The notes under the pieces: generated by a model
Seen by the model: the letters and a program-made list of their open reading frames with translations, nothing else
Database searches by the model: none
What the model was told of the DNA's origin: nothing
Assembly: GCF_024213195.1 (NCBI RefSeq)
Contig: NZ_JANAVF010000026.1
Coordinates: 28,121 to 92,120, forward strand
DNA length: 64,000 bases
DNA from: Streptomyces sp. TBY4
GTDB taxonomy: Bacteria; Actinomycetota; Actinomycetes; Streptomycetales; Streptomycetaceae
Direction: 5' to 3'
Shown here: piece by piece, positions 57,506 to 64,000 of the stretch
How the letters are laid out: each line of letters opens with the position of its first letter
Position numbering within the stretch: position 1 is the first letter of the stretch
Program-made: the position numbers and the translations under genes

Positions 57506-58258
57506 ATGCGCGCGCTCATCGTGACCGCGGTGACGGCGGAGGCCGACTCCGTCGTCCGGGGCCTGTCCGGTCCGGTCCCTCATCCCGACCACACCCCCGA
57601 CCGCGGCCCCGACCACGAGCACGGCCCCGAGCCGCGCACCCTCCCCGGCGGTTACCTCATCCACCGCCGGGGAGCCTTCGACGTACTGGCCGCCGGAGTC
57701 GGCCCGGCCGCCGCCGCCGCGGGCACCGCGACCGCCCTGGCGCTCGCACCCGCCACCGGCGGCTACGGCCTCGTCGTCTCCGCCGGCATTGGCGGCGGGT
57801 TCGCGCCCGCCGCCCCGATCGGCTCCCTCGTGGTCGCCGACGCGATCGTCGCCGCCGACCTGGGCGCCGAGACCCCGCAGGGGTTCCTGACCGTCACCGA
57901 ACTAGGCTTCGGCCGCAGCGTGCACCTGCCTCCCGCGGAGCTCGCCGCGCGCGCCGCCGAGGCGACCGGGGCGCTGCTCGCGCCCGTCCTGACCGTCTCC
58001 ACCGTCACCGGCACCGCCGCCCGTACGACCGTCCTCACCGCCCGTCACCCGCTCGCCGGGGCCGAGGCGATGGAGGGCTTCGGGGTCGCGGAGGCCGCCG
58101 CCGCCCACGGGCTGCCCGTGCTGGAGGTCCGTGCCGTCTCCAACGCCGTGGGCCCGCGGGACCGCGACGCCTGGCGGATCGGCGAGGCGCTGACGGCGCT
58201 GGCCGACTGCTTCCGGGCACTGGGACCCGTACTCGCTTCCTGGGGAGGACCCTCATGA
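57506..58258 (+). CDS. mqnB: Futalosine hydrolase
   Basis: 250 residues from ATG 57506. Nucleosidase/phosphorylase fold: MRALIVTAVTAEADSVVRGL, VLAAGVGPAAAAAGTATALAL, SAGIGGGFAPAAPIGSLVVADAIVAADLGAET, and the active-site segment AEAMEGFGVAEAAAAHGLPVLEVRAVSNAVGPRDRDAW (about 191-226), with Asp/Glu for the ribosyl hydrolysis. It cleaves futalosine to dehypoxanthine futalosine in the futalosine menaquinone pathway. A His/Asp/Pro-rich loop (about 26-46) is an insertion. It overlaps mqnD by four bases (ATGA). Confidence 0.92.
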   Translation: MRALIVTAVTAEADSVVRGLSGPVPHPDHTPDRGPDHEHGPEPRTLPGGYLIHRRGAFDVLAAGVGPAAAAAGTATALALAPATGGYGLVVSAGIGGGFAPAAPIGSLVVADAIVAADLGAETPQGFLTVTELGFGRSVHLPPAELAARAAEATGALLAPVLTVSTVTGTAARTTVLTARHPLAGAEAMEGFGVAEAAAAHGLPVLEVRAVSNAVGPRDRDAWRIGEALTALADCFRALGPVLASWGGPS

Positions 58259-59115
58259 CCGGACCAGACTCCACGGCACCCGTGCGGATCGCGTACTCGC
58301 CCTGCCCGAACGACACCTTCGTCTTCGACGCCTGGGCCCACGGCCGGATCCCCGGCGCGCCCGACCTCGACGTCACCTTCGCGGACATCGACGTCACCAA
58401 CGGCATGGCCGAGCGCGGCGAACTCGACGTGCTGAAGGTGTCCTACGCCGTCCTGCCCTGGGTGCTGGAGGAGTACGCGCTCCTGCCCTGCGGCGGCGCG
58501 CTCGGCCGCGGCTGCGGACCGCTCGTCCTGACGCGGGAGCCGGGACTGGACCTGACCGGCAAGACGGTCGCCGTCCCGAGCGAACGCTCCACCGCCTACC
58601 TGCTGTTCCGGCTGTGGGCCGCCGACGTACTGCCCGAAGGCGTCGGCAAGGTGGTCGTCCTCCCCTTCCACGAGATCATGCCCGCCGTGCGCGACGGCCG
58701 GGTGGACGCCGGACTCGTCATCCACGAGGCCCGCTTCACCTACCGGGACTACGGACTGCACTGCCTGGCCGACATGGGCGAGCACTGGGAGTCCACGACC
58801 GGCCTGCCGATCCCGCTCGGGGCCATCATCGCCAAGCGCTCCCTGGGCCCGGACGCGCTGCGCGCCCTCGCCGAGTCGGCCCGTACCTCGGTCCGGATGG
58901 CCTGGGCGGACCCCGAGGCCTCCCGGCCCTACGTACGGGCGCACGCGCAGGAGCTGGACCCGGCCGTCGCCGACCAGCACATCGGGCTGTACGTCAACGA
59001 GTTCACCGCCGACCTCGGCGAAGCCGGGTACGCGGCGGTCCGCGGGCTGCTGACCAGGGCGGCCGCCGAGGGCCTGGTTCCGGCCATCGCAGCCGACGCA
59101 CTGGCCTTCCCGTAG
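58255..59115 (+). CDS. mqnD: 1,4-dihydroxy-6-naphthoate synthase
   Basis: 286 residues from ATG 58255, overlapping mqnB. MqnD family: VRIAYSPCPNDTFVFDAWAHGRI near the N-terminus, DIDVTNGMAERGELDVLKVSYAVLPWVLEEYALLPCGGALGRGCGPLV (about 42-89), SERSTAYLLFRLWA, VIHEARFTYRDYGLHCLADMGEHWESTTGLPIPLGAI. Converts cyclic de-hypoxanthine futalosine to 1,4-dihydroxy-6-naphthoate. Together with mqnB it shows that menaquinone is made by the futalosine route. mqnA and mqnC are not in the window. Confidence 0.95.
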   Translation: MTGPDSTAPVRIAYSPCPNDTFVFDAWAHGRIPGAPDLDVTFADIDVTNGMAERGELDVLKVSYAVLPWVLEEYALLPCGGALGRGCGPLVLTREPGLDLTGKTVAVPSERSTAYLLFRLWAADVLPEGVGKVVVLPFHEIMPAVRDGRVDAGLVIHEARFTYRDYGLHCLADMGEHWESTTGLPIPLGAIIAKRSLGPDALRALAESARTSVRMAWADPEASRPYVRAHAQELDPAVADQHIGLYVNEFTADLGEAGYAAVRGLLTRAAAEGLVPAIAADALAFP

Positions 59116-59134
59116 ACCTCTCCGCAGGCATGGA

Positions 59135-59168
59135 CGTGCCCCGCGGCCCTGATGGGCGGCGGGGCACG
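59135..59168. terminator. Terminator between mqnD and the cold-shock gene
   Basis: CGTGCCCCGC and GCGGGGCACG stem with a 14-base loop, between convergent genes. Confidence 0.75.
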
Positions 59169-59182
59169 GTCCTTCGATCCGG

Positions 59183-59566
59183 TCAGACGTCGAGCTGGTC
59201 GGCCACCGCGCGCAGCATGCCGGCGATCTTCCCGCCCTGCGCCTTGTCGGGGTAACGGCCCCGCTCCAGCTGCTGCGTGACGTTCTCCAGCAGGGTCGTG
59301 AGGTCCTGCACGATGGAGGCGAGCTCGTCCGGCTTGCGGCGCTGCGCGGCCGCGACGGAGGGGGCCGGTTCCAGGACGATCACCGAAAGTGCCTGGTCAC
59401 CGCGCTGCCCCGCAACCACTCCGAACTCCACGCGCTGGCCGGGCTTGAGCGCGTCCAGCCCGTCGGGGAGCACCGACGAGTGGACGAAGACGTCGCCGCC
59501 GTCGTCGCGGGAGAGAAAGCCGAAGCCCTTCTCACTGTTGAACCACTTGACCTTGCCGGTAGGCAC
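59183..59566 (-). CDS. Cold-shock domain protein with C-terminal extension
   Basis: 127 residues from GTG 59566 (upstream ACAGAGGAC). Cold-shock domain about 1-65: VPTGKVKWFNSEKGFGFLSRDDGGDVFVHSSVL with RNP1 (KGFGFL) and RNP2 (VFVHSS), then QRVEFGVVAGQRGDQALSVIVLE. An extra ~60-residue C-terminus (RRKPDELASIVQDLTTLLENVTQQLERGRYPDKAQGGKIAGMLRAVADQLDV) is helical, absent from ordinary 67-residue Csp proteins. Binds single-stranded nucleic acid. This long form is common in Streptomyces. Confidence 0.93.
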   Translation of the reverse strand: MPTGKVKWFNSEKGFGFLSRDDGGDVFVHSSVLPDGLDALKPGQRVEFGVVAGQRGDQALSVIVLEPAPSVAAAQRRKPDELASIVQDLTTLLENVTQQLERGRYPDKAQGGKIAGMLRAVADQLDV

Positions 59567-59697
59567 GTCCGTCCTCTGTCCTTGCGCTCGTCGGTTGGGA
59601 AGCGGGTCACCGACCCGCACCTCTCAGGCTAGTAGCCAGGCCCCGGGTGACAAGACGTTCCCCGGTCCTTCGCGGATGACCGCTCCAGCCAGGGAAC

Positions 59698-59703
59698 TAC
59701 CCT
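59698..59703 (+). promoter_or_regulatory. -10 element of a leaderless promoter
   Basis: TACCCT-GACCGG-GTG ahead of the small membrane protein gene; no ribosome site. Confidence 0.55.
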
Positions 59704-59709
59704 GACCGG

Positions 59710-59994
59710 GTGACCCTTACTCCTCAGCCCGATCAGTCCGAGCAGTCCGGGCAGCCCGCCGACGACGCGGCCCGCCCCGGCGACGCGCTCGTCAAGGCCG
59801 GCGGCATCGTCTTCATCGCCGGCGCCGTCGCCACGCTCGCCACGATGGCCCCGCTCTTCCTCGACATGGACCCGTTCCCGTCGTACGCGTGGGCCGTGTG
59901 CATGCTCATGGGCGTCGGCTTCGCGATCTCGGCGGCGGGCGTGCTGCGCTCGGCTGCCGCACAGCGCACGGCGGCCCGCGCCTCGCAGGCGTAG
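59710..59994 (+). CDS. Small two-helix membrane protein
   Basis: 94 residues from GTG 59710. Polar N-terminus rich in Gln/Ser/Pro (PQPDQSEQSGQP), then two hydrophobic helices (about 29-50 AGGIVFIAGAVATLATMAPLFL and 60-80 AWAVCMLMGVGFAISAAGVL) and a basic Ala-rich tail. No recognised domain. Divergent from the cold-shock gene with a 143-bp gap. Confidence 0.75.
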   Translation: MTLTPQPDQSEQSGQPADDAARPGDALVKAGGIVFIAGAVATLATMAPLFLDMDPFPSYAWAVCMLMGVGFAISAAGVLRSAAAQRTAARASQA

Positions 59995-60023
59995 GGCCGC
60001 CGGTCCTTCCCCGGGCTCCCGGT

Positions 60024-60653
60024 CTACGCGGTCCGCGTGCGCGCGTACTGCGCGAGCCAGGCCGGGAGCTCCGTGAGGTCCGCCAGGACCACGTCGGCGC
60101 CGGCCGCCCGCAGTTCCGGCTCCGGGCACGGGCCGGTGGGGACCGTCACCGACAGCGCACCGGCGGCGCGGGCGCCGCGTACGTCGCCGACGTGGTCGCC
60201 GACGTAGACCTGGGCCTCGTACTCGCGCAGGGCGACGGCCTTGGCCTCCGCCCACAGCCAGCCGACGACCGCGTCGGGCTTGATGCCCAGGTGGTCCAGG
60301 TGCAGGCGGGCGTTGGGCTCGTGCTTGGCGGTGACGACGATCGTGCGGCCGCCGAGGGCGCGGACCGCTTCGACCGCCTCGCGGGCGCCGGGCATCGCCG
60401 GGGTCGGCTCGATGGCGTGTGTGGGATAGATCTCCCGGTAGCGGTCGGCCATGGCGGGGATCTCCGCCTCCGGGAACCAGTACGCGAGCTCCTCGTCCAG
60501 CGGCGGCCCGAGCCGCGTCACGGCCGCGTCGGCGTCGATGTACGTGCCGGTCTCCGCCGAAAGCGCCTGATAGGCGGCCCTGATGCCCGGCCGGGAGTCG
60601 ATGAGGGTCATGTCGAGGTCGAATCCGACGGTCAGCTGCGTTTCAGGGCTCAT
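60024..60653 (-). CDS. HAD-superfamily phosphatase (phosphoglycolate-phosphatase-like)
   Basis: 209 residues from ATG 60653. HAD motifs: I TVGFDLDMTLID (about 8-19), II IVVTAKHEPN with motif III Lys, IV VYVGDHVGDVRGARAAG (about 157-173), and the C1 helical cap between 20 and 95. The form is the Gph/PGP group. Probably hydrolyses small phosphate esters in the cytoplasm. Convergent with the small membrane protein, divergent from the FecCD operon. Confidence 0.9.
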   Translation of the reverse strand: MSPETQLTVGFDLDMTLIDSRPGIRAAYQALSAETGTYIDADAAVTRLGPPLDEELAYWFPEAEIPAMADRYREIYPTHAIEPTPAMPGAREAVEAVRALGGRTIVVTAKHEPNARLHLDHLGIKPDAVVGWLWAEAKAVALREYEAQVYVGDHVGDVRGARAAGALSVTVPTGPCPEPELRAAGADVVLADLTELPAWLAQYARTRTA

Positions 60654-60692
60654 GGCCCCATTGTGCCGAGCAGGGCTCCGCCGACGGGAACG

Positions 60693-60714
60693 TAGACTTA
60701 GCCTCGCCTTACCA
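60693..60714 (+). promoter_or_regulatory. Iron box (DmdR1 site) and -10 before the FecCD importer
   Basis: TTAGCCTCGCCTTACCA (60698-60714) matches the reverse-strand iron-box consensus AGGTTAGGCTCACCTAA at 12 of 17 positions, keeping both TAGCC/TTACC half-site cores. TAGACT (60693-60698) is a possible -10 overlapping it. Consistent with iron repression by the DmdR1 encoded at 2943-3635. Confidence 0.7.
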
Positions 60715-60733
60715 GACAGTGAAATTTGGTGAC

Positions 60734-61792
60734 ATGTCAGCCCCCGCTCCCGCGGCCCCCACGGCTCCCCCGCCGCCCGTCCCCGCGGCCCGGCACGCCC
60801 TGACGGCCCGTCGCATCGCGTGGACGGCGGCCGGCCTCGCCGCACTGGTGTGCGCGGTGCTCCTCAGCCTCGCCGTCGGCGCCCGCGCCATCCCTCCCGG
60901 CGAGGTCTTCCATGCCCTCTTCCGCGGCGCGACCGGCCCGGACGCCGAGGTCGTCCGCACGCTGCGCGTACCGCGCACCCTCATAGCCCTGATGGTCGGC
61001 GCGGGCCTCGCCCTCGCCGGGACCGCCCTCCAGGGCATCACCCGCAACCCGATCGCCGACCCCGGCATCCTCGGCATCAGCCAGGGAGCCGGGGTCGCCG
61101 TCGTCTGCGCCATCGCCTTCGCGGGGGTGCACACCCTCAGCGGCTACGTGTGGTTCGCCTTCGCGGGCGCCGGGATCGCCTCGGTGGCCGTGTACGCCGT
61201 CGCCTCCGGCGGCCGCGGCGGGGCGACCCCCGTCAAGCTGGCGCTGGCCGGGGCCGCGATCAACGCCCTGCTGGTGTCGGTCACCATGGGCGTCCTCACG
61301 ACGAAGGCCTCGGCGCTGGACGAGTTCCGCTTCTGGCAGGTCGGCTCGATCACCGGCCGCGACCTCGGCGTGGTCCACCAGATCTGGCCCTTCCTCCTCA
61401 TCGGCGCCCTCCTCGTGCTGTCCGTGGCCCGCGGCCTGGACGCCCTGGCCCTGGGCGAGGACCTCGCGAAGGGACTGGGCCAGAACGTCGCCGCCGTACG
61501 GATCGTCGGCGGCCTCGGCGCCACGATCCTGACCGGCGCCGGGGTCGCCGCGGCCGGCCCGATCGCCTTCGTCGGCCTCGCCGTACCGCACCTCGCCCGC
61601 GCCCTCGTCGGCAGCGACCACCGCTGGGTCCTGCCGATGGCCGCCCTGATCGGCCCGGTGATGCTCCTCGTCGCCGACGTCCTCGGCCGGATCCTCGTAC
61701 CGCCGGGCGAGGTCCCGGCCGGAGTGATGACGGCCCTGATCGGAGTCCCGTTCCTCATCACCCTGGTCCGCAGGAAGACGGTGACGGCATGA
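60734..61792 (+). CDS. FecCD-family ABC permease (siderophore uptake), first subunit
   Basis: 352 residues from ATG 60734. N-terminal Pro/Ala tail, then about nine to ten helices of the FecCD type: LRVPRTLIALMVGAGLALAGTALQGITRNPIADPGILGISQGAGVAVV (about 80-127), WQVGSITGRDLGVV, GLGQNVAAVRIVGGL, GPIAFVGLAVPHLARALVGSDHRWVLPMAALIGPVMLLVADVLGRIL. It forms half of an iron-siderophore import channel and overlaps the second permease as ATGA. Iron box in the promoter. No solute-binding protein gene in the window. Confidence 0.93.
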   Translation: MSAPAPAAPTAPPPPVPAARHALTARRIAWTAAGLAALVCAVLLSLAVGARAIPPGEVFHALFRGATGPDAEVVRTLRVPRTLIALMVGAGLALAGTALQGITRNPIADPGILGISQGAGVAVVCAIAFAGVHTLSGYVWFAFAGAGIASVAVYAVASGGRGGATPVKLALAGAAINALLVSVTMGVLTTKASALDEFRFWQVGSITGRDLGVVHQIWPFLLIGALLVLSVARGLDALALGEDLAKGLGQNVAAVRIVGGLGATILTGAGVAAAGPIAFVGLAVPHLARALVGSDHRWVLPMAALIGPVMLLVADVLGRILVPPGEVPAGVMTALIGVPFLITLVRRKTVTA

Positions 61793-62847
61793 CCACCAGT
61801 CCTCCGCGGATCCTCCCCGCCGGCTACACCCTCCTCCGCCCCCGCCACGGCTCCTTCCTCCTGCACCGCCGCGCAGCAGCGACAGCACTCTCCCTGACCC
61901 TCCTCCTCTCAGCGGTGTGCATCACGTACCTCTCCGTCGGCGAGTCCTTCGTTCCCCCCGGCGACGTGGTCAAGGTCCTCCTCGGGCAGCCCTCCCCCCA
62001 CGACCTGGTCGTCGGCACGCTCCGACTGCCCCGGATGACGGTGGGCCTGCTGGTCGGACTGGCCTTCGGAGTGGCCGGCGCCCTCATCCAGACGGTCGCC
62101 CGCAACCCGCTCGCCTCCCCCGACATCATCGGCATCTCCCAGGGCGCGAGCGCCGTCACGGTGGCGGCGCTGACCTTCGGCGTCACCTCGTACACGGTCC
62201 TCCCGTACCTCTCCGTCCTCGGCGGCATGACCGCCGCCGCCCTCGTCTACGTCTTCGCCTGGCGGGGCGGCCTGCACGCGACGCGCTTCGTCCTCATCGG
62301 CATAGGCTTCGCGATCGCCCTCCGCTCCGTCACCACGCTCCTGATGACCAAGGGCGACTACCTGGTCGCGCAGCAGGCGCAGATCTGGATGACCGGCTCC
62401 CTCAACGGCCGCGGCTGGGACGTGGCCATCCCCCTCGCCTGGACCGTCCTCGCGCTCCTCCCCGCCGTCCTCTGGGCGGCCCGCGCCCAGCGCACCGTCT
62501 CCCTCGACGACGACACCGCGACGGCCCTCGGCGTCCGGCTCGGCCGGACCCGGCTCGGCCTGGTCGCCCTCGGCGTGATCCTCGCCTCGGTGGCCACCGG
62601 AGCCGCCGGCCCGGTCGACTTCGTGGCCCTCCTGGCCCCGCAGATCGCCCGCCGGATGACGGGCACCGCCCAGATCCCCCTCCTCTCCTCCGCCCTCACG
62701 GGCGCGGTGATCGTCGTCCTGGCCGACCTCCTCGCCCGCACCCTCCTCTCCCCGACCGAACTCCCGGTGGGCGTCCTGACCGCCGCCGTCGGAGCCCCGT
62801 ACCTGATCTGGCTGATCATGCACAGCCGCAGTGGAGGCAAGCCGTGA
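61789..62847 (+). CDS. FecCD-family ABC permease, second subunit
   Basis: 352 residues from ATG 61789 (ATGA overlap). Same fold as the preceding protein: LRLPRMTVGLLVGLAFGVAGALIQTVARNPLASPDIIGISQGAS (about 76-120), LIGIGFAIALRSVTTLLMTKGDYL, WMTGSLNGRGWD, GVRLGRTRLGLVALGVILASVATGAAGPVDFVALLAPQIARRMTG. Pairs with the first permease, as FepD/FepG. Overlaps the ATPase gene as GTGA. Confidence 0.93.
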   Translation: MTTSPPRILPAGYTLLRPRHGSFLLHRRAAATALSLTLLLSAVCITYLSVGESFVPPGDVVKVLLGQPSPHDLVVGTLRLPRMTVGLLVGLAFGVAGALIQTVARNPLASPDIIGISQGASAVTVAALTFGVTSYTVLPYLSVLGGMTAAALVYVFAWRGGLHATRFVLIGIGFAIALRSVTTLLMTKGDYLVAQQAQIWMTGSLNGRGWDVAIPLAWTVLALLPAVLWAARAQRTVSLDDDTATALGVRLGRTRLGLVALGVILASVATGAAGPVDFVALLAPQIARRMTGTAQIPLLSSALTGAVIVVLADLLARTLLSPTELPVGVLTAAVGAPYLIWLIMHSRSGGKP

Positions 62848-63644
62848 GCCGCCTGTCCGCCCAGGACCTGACCCTCGCCTACGAGGACCGGGTGGTCGTC
62901 GACGAACTCAACCTGACCATCCCCGACGGAAAAGTCACGGTGATCGTCGGCCCGAACGCCTGCGGCAAGTCCACGACCCTCCGCGCCCTCGGCCGCCTGC
63001 TCCGCCCCCGCTCCGGCACGGTCGTCCTCGACGGCGAAGCCCTCTCCTCCCTCCCCACCCGCCGGATCGCCCGGGCCGTCGGACTCCTCCCGCAGTCCCC
63101 CACCGCCCCGGAAGCGATCACGGTCGCGGACCTGGTCGCACGGGGACGGCAGCCCCACCAGCACTGGTGGCAGCAGTGGTCGGAAGCGGACGAACGGGCG
63201 GTCGTCGACGCGATGGCCCGGACGTCGGTGTCGGACCTGGCGGACCGTCCCGTGGACGCACTGTCCGGCGGACAGCGGCAGCGGGTCTGGATCGCGATGG
63301 CCCTCGCCCAGGACACGGACATCCTCCTCCTGGACGAGCCGACGACCTTCCTGGACATCGCCCACCAAGTGGAAGTCCTCGACCTGGTCCGCCGCCTCAA
63401 CCACGAACGCGGCCGCACGGTCGTCGCCGTCCTCCACGACCTCAACCAGGCGGCGCGGTACGCGGACCACTTGGTGGCGATGAAATCGGGCCGCGTAGTG
63501 GCCGAAGGCCCGCCCTCCTCGATCGTCACGGCCGCCCTGGTCCAGGAGGTCTTCGGCCTCGCCTCAATCGTCATCCCCGACCCGGTGACGGGCTCCCCCC
63601 TGATCATCCCCACGCCCCCGTGGACGGCCCCGACCCCTTCCTGA
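62844..63644 (+). CDS. Siderophore ABC transporter ATPase (FepC-like)
   Basis: 266 residues from GTG 62844, with GGAGGCAAGCC upstream. Walker A VIVGPNACGKSTTLRALG (about 34-51), Q-loop LLPQSPTAPEAITVADLVARGRQPHQHWWQQWSE typical of the FepC/FhuC group, signature LSGGQRQRVWIAMALAQ, Walker B ILLLDEPTTFLDIAHQVEVLDL, H-loop VAVLHDLNQAARYAD. Energises uptake through the two permeases. Proline-rich C-terminus. Confidence 0.94.
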   Translation: MSRLSAQDLTLAYEDRVVVDELNLTIPDGKVTVIVGPNACGKSTTLRALGRLLRPRSGTVVLDGEALSSLPTRRIARAVGLLPQSPTAPEAITVADLVARGRQPHQHWWQQWSEADERAVVDAMARTSVSDLADRPVDALSGGQRQRVWIAMALAQDTDILLLDEPTTFLDIAHQVEVLDLVRRLNHERGRTVVAVLHDLNQAARYADHLVAMKSGRVVAEGPPSSIVTAALVQEVFGLASIVIPDPVTGSPLIIPTPPWTAPTPS

Positions 63645-63699
63645 CTCCCCCTCCCGGGCTGCGCCCCTCCGCCCCGAATTCCATCCGGCGGCGCCGGGC

Positions 63700-64000
63700 C
63701 CGCTGCGCGGGTGCGGCTGCCCGGGCCCTGCGGGGCTGGGTCCCCTACCCACCCTTCCACCGTTCCCCGGGCTCCGCCCGGACCCCAGTCCTCAAACGCC
63801 GGACGGGCTGAAGCAGGGGCCCCGGGCTTTGCCCGGACCCCAGTCCTCAAACGCCGGACGGGCTGGGAGGGGTAGCAGGCTGCGCCCCGCACCCGGTCCT
63901 CAAACGCCGGACCGGCTGAAGGCGGGGGCCCCGGGCTGCGCCCGGACCCCCTGGGGCTCCGCCCCAGACCCCGGTCCTCAAACGCCGGACGGCTGAAAAG
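63700..64000. repeat. Interspersed palindromic element, copy 8 (tandem cores)
   Basis: One left module (GGGCTGGGTCCCCTACCCACCCTTCCACCGTTCCCCGGGCTCCGCCCGGACCCC, 63732-63785) followed by four core copies CCTCAAACGCCGGACGGGCTG (about 63791, 63847, 63899, 63978) separated by GGGCCCCGGGCTTTGCCCGGACCCC-type stems. It fills the 356 bp after the ABC operon to the window end; no gene is seen. Confidence 0.88.

Overview
The window is about 72-74 percent GC with strong third-position GC bias, GTG/TTG starts, GGAGG-type ribosome sites and leaderless genes. This and the gene families point to a Streptomyces chromosome core. As far as I recall, the gene order (iron regulator DmdR1 + SIS protein, citrate synthase-like gene, acyl-CoA/biotin carboxylase operon, serC, mqnB-mqnD) runs parallel to the SCO4394 to about SCO4326 interval of S. 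coelicolor. I see no rRNA, tRNA, prophage, CRISPR array, transposase gene or biosynthetic cluster.

Layout. 1-6 kb: end of an ABC exporter permease, an alpha/beta hydrolase, the iron regulator dmdR1, and a sugar-phosphate SIS protein whose promoter carries a DasR-type operator; then a PAS/GAF sensor. 6-8.5 kb: a possible small RNA, pdxH and a divergent citrate synthase. 8.5-17.8 kb: a seven-gene minus-strand operon (DinB-like, AtuA-like, carboxyltransferase, biotin carboxylase/BCCP, acyl-CoA dehydrogenase, enoyl-CoA hydratase, TetR) for branched or isoprenoid acyl-CoA breakdown. A near-consensus chromosome-partitioning parS site sits inside its biotin carboxylase gene. 18-27 kb: a HAD hydrolase with a Gly/Ala repeat arm followed by a 230-bp tandem repeat, a WYL regulator pair, an uncharacterised membrane PLD-like + haem-oxygenase-fold pair, an EamA exporter, and a large FAD/Fe-S oxidoreductase. 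27-38 kb: serC, a sortase with its partner, a TerD protein, a giant GHKL (Hsp90/sacsin-like) ATPase, an MFS exporter with its ArsR regulator, and a PIN toxin-antitoxin. 38-47 kb: a P-type ATPase, a purine permease, a MarR-MFS pair, thpR, a 29-aa membrane protein, and an aldo/keto reductase. 47-57 kb: an SGNH hydrolase, a flotillin/NfeD pair, an ABC importer core, and a DUF3027 protein. 57-64 kb: futalosine-pathway mqnB-mqnD, a cold-shock protein, and an iron-box-controlled FecCD-type ABC importer, which links back to dmdR1 at the start of the window.

Two window-wide themes stand out. (1) A family of GC-rich interspersed palindromic elements (core TCAAACGCCGG / CCGGCGTTTGA, plus a flanking module around GGGCGGGTAGGGGA) occurs at eight places, normally between genes. 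In two cases it lies in frame inside a protein-coding gene and adds about 80-95 residues. (2) Many genes show a TANNNT (or CANNNT) hexamer ending exactly six bases before the start codon, which implies leaderless mRNAs.
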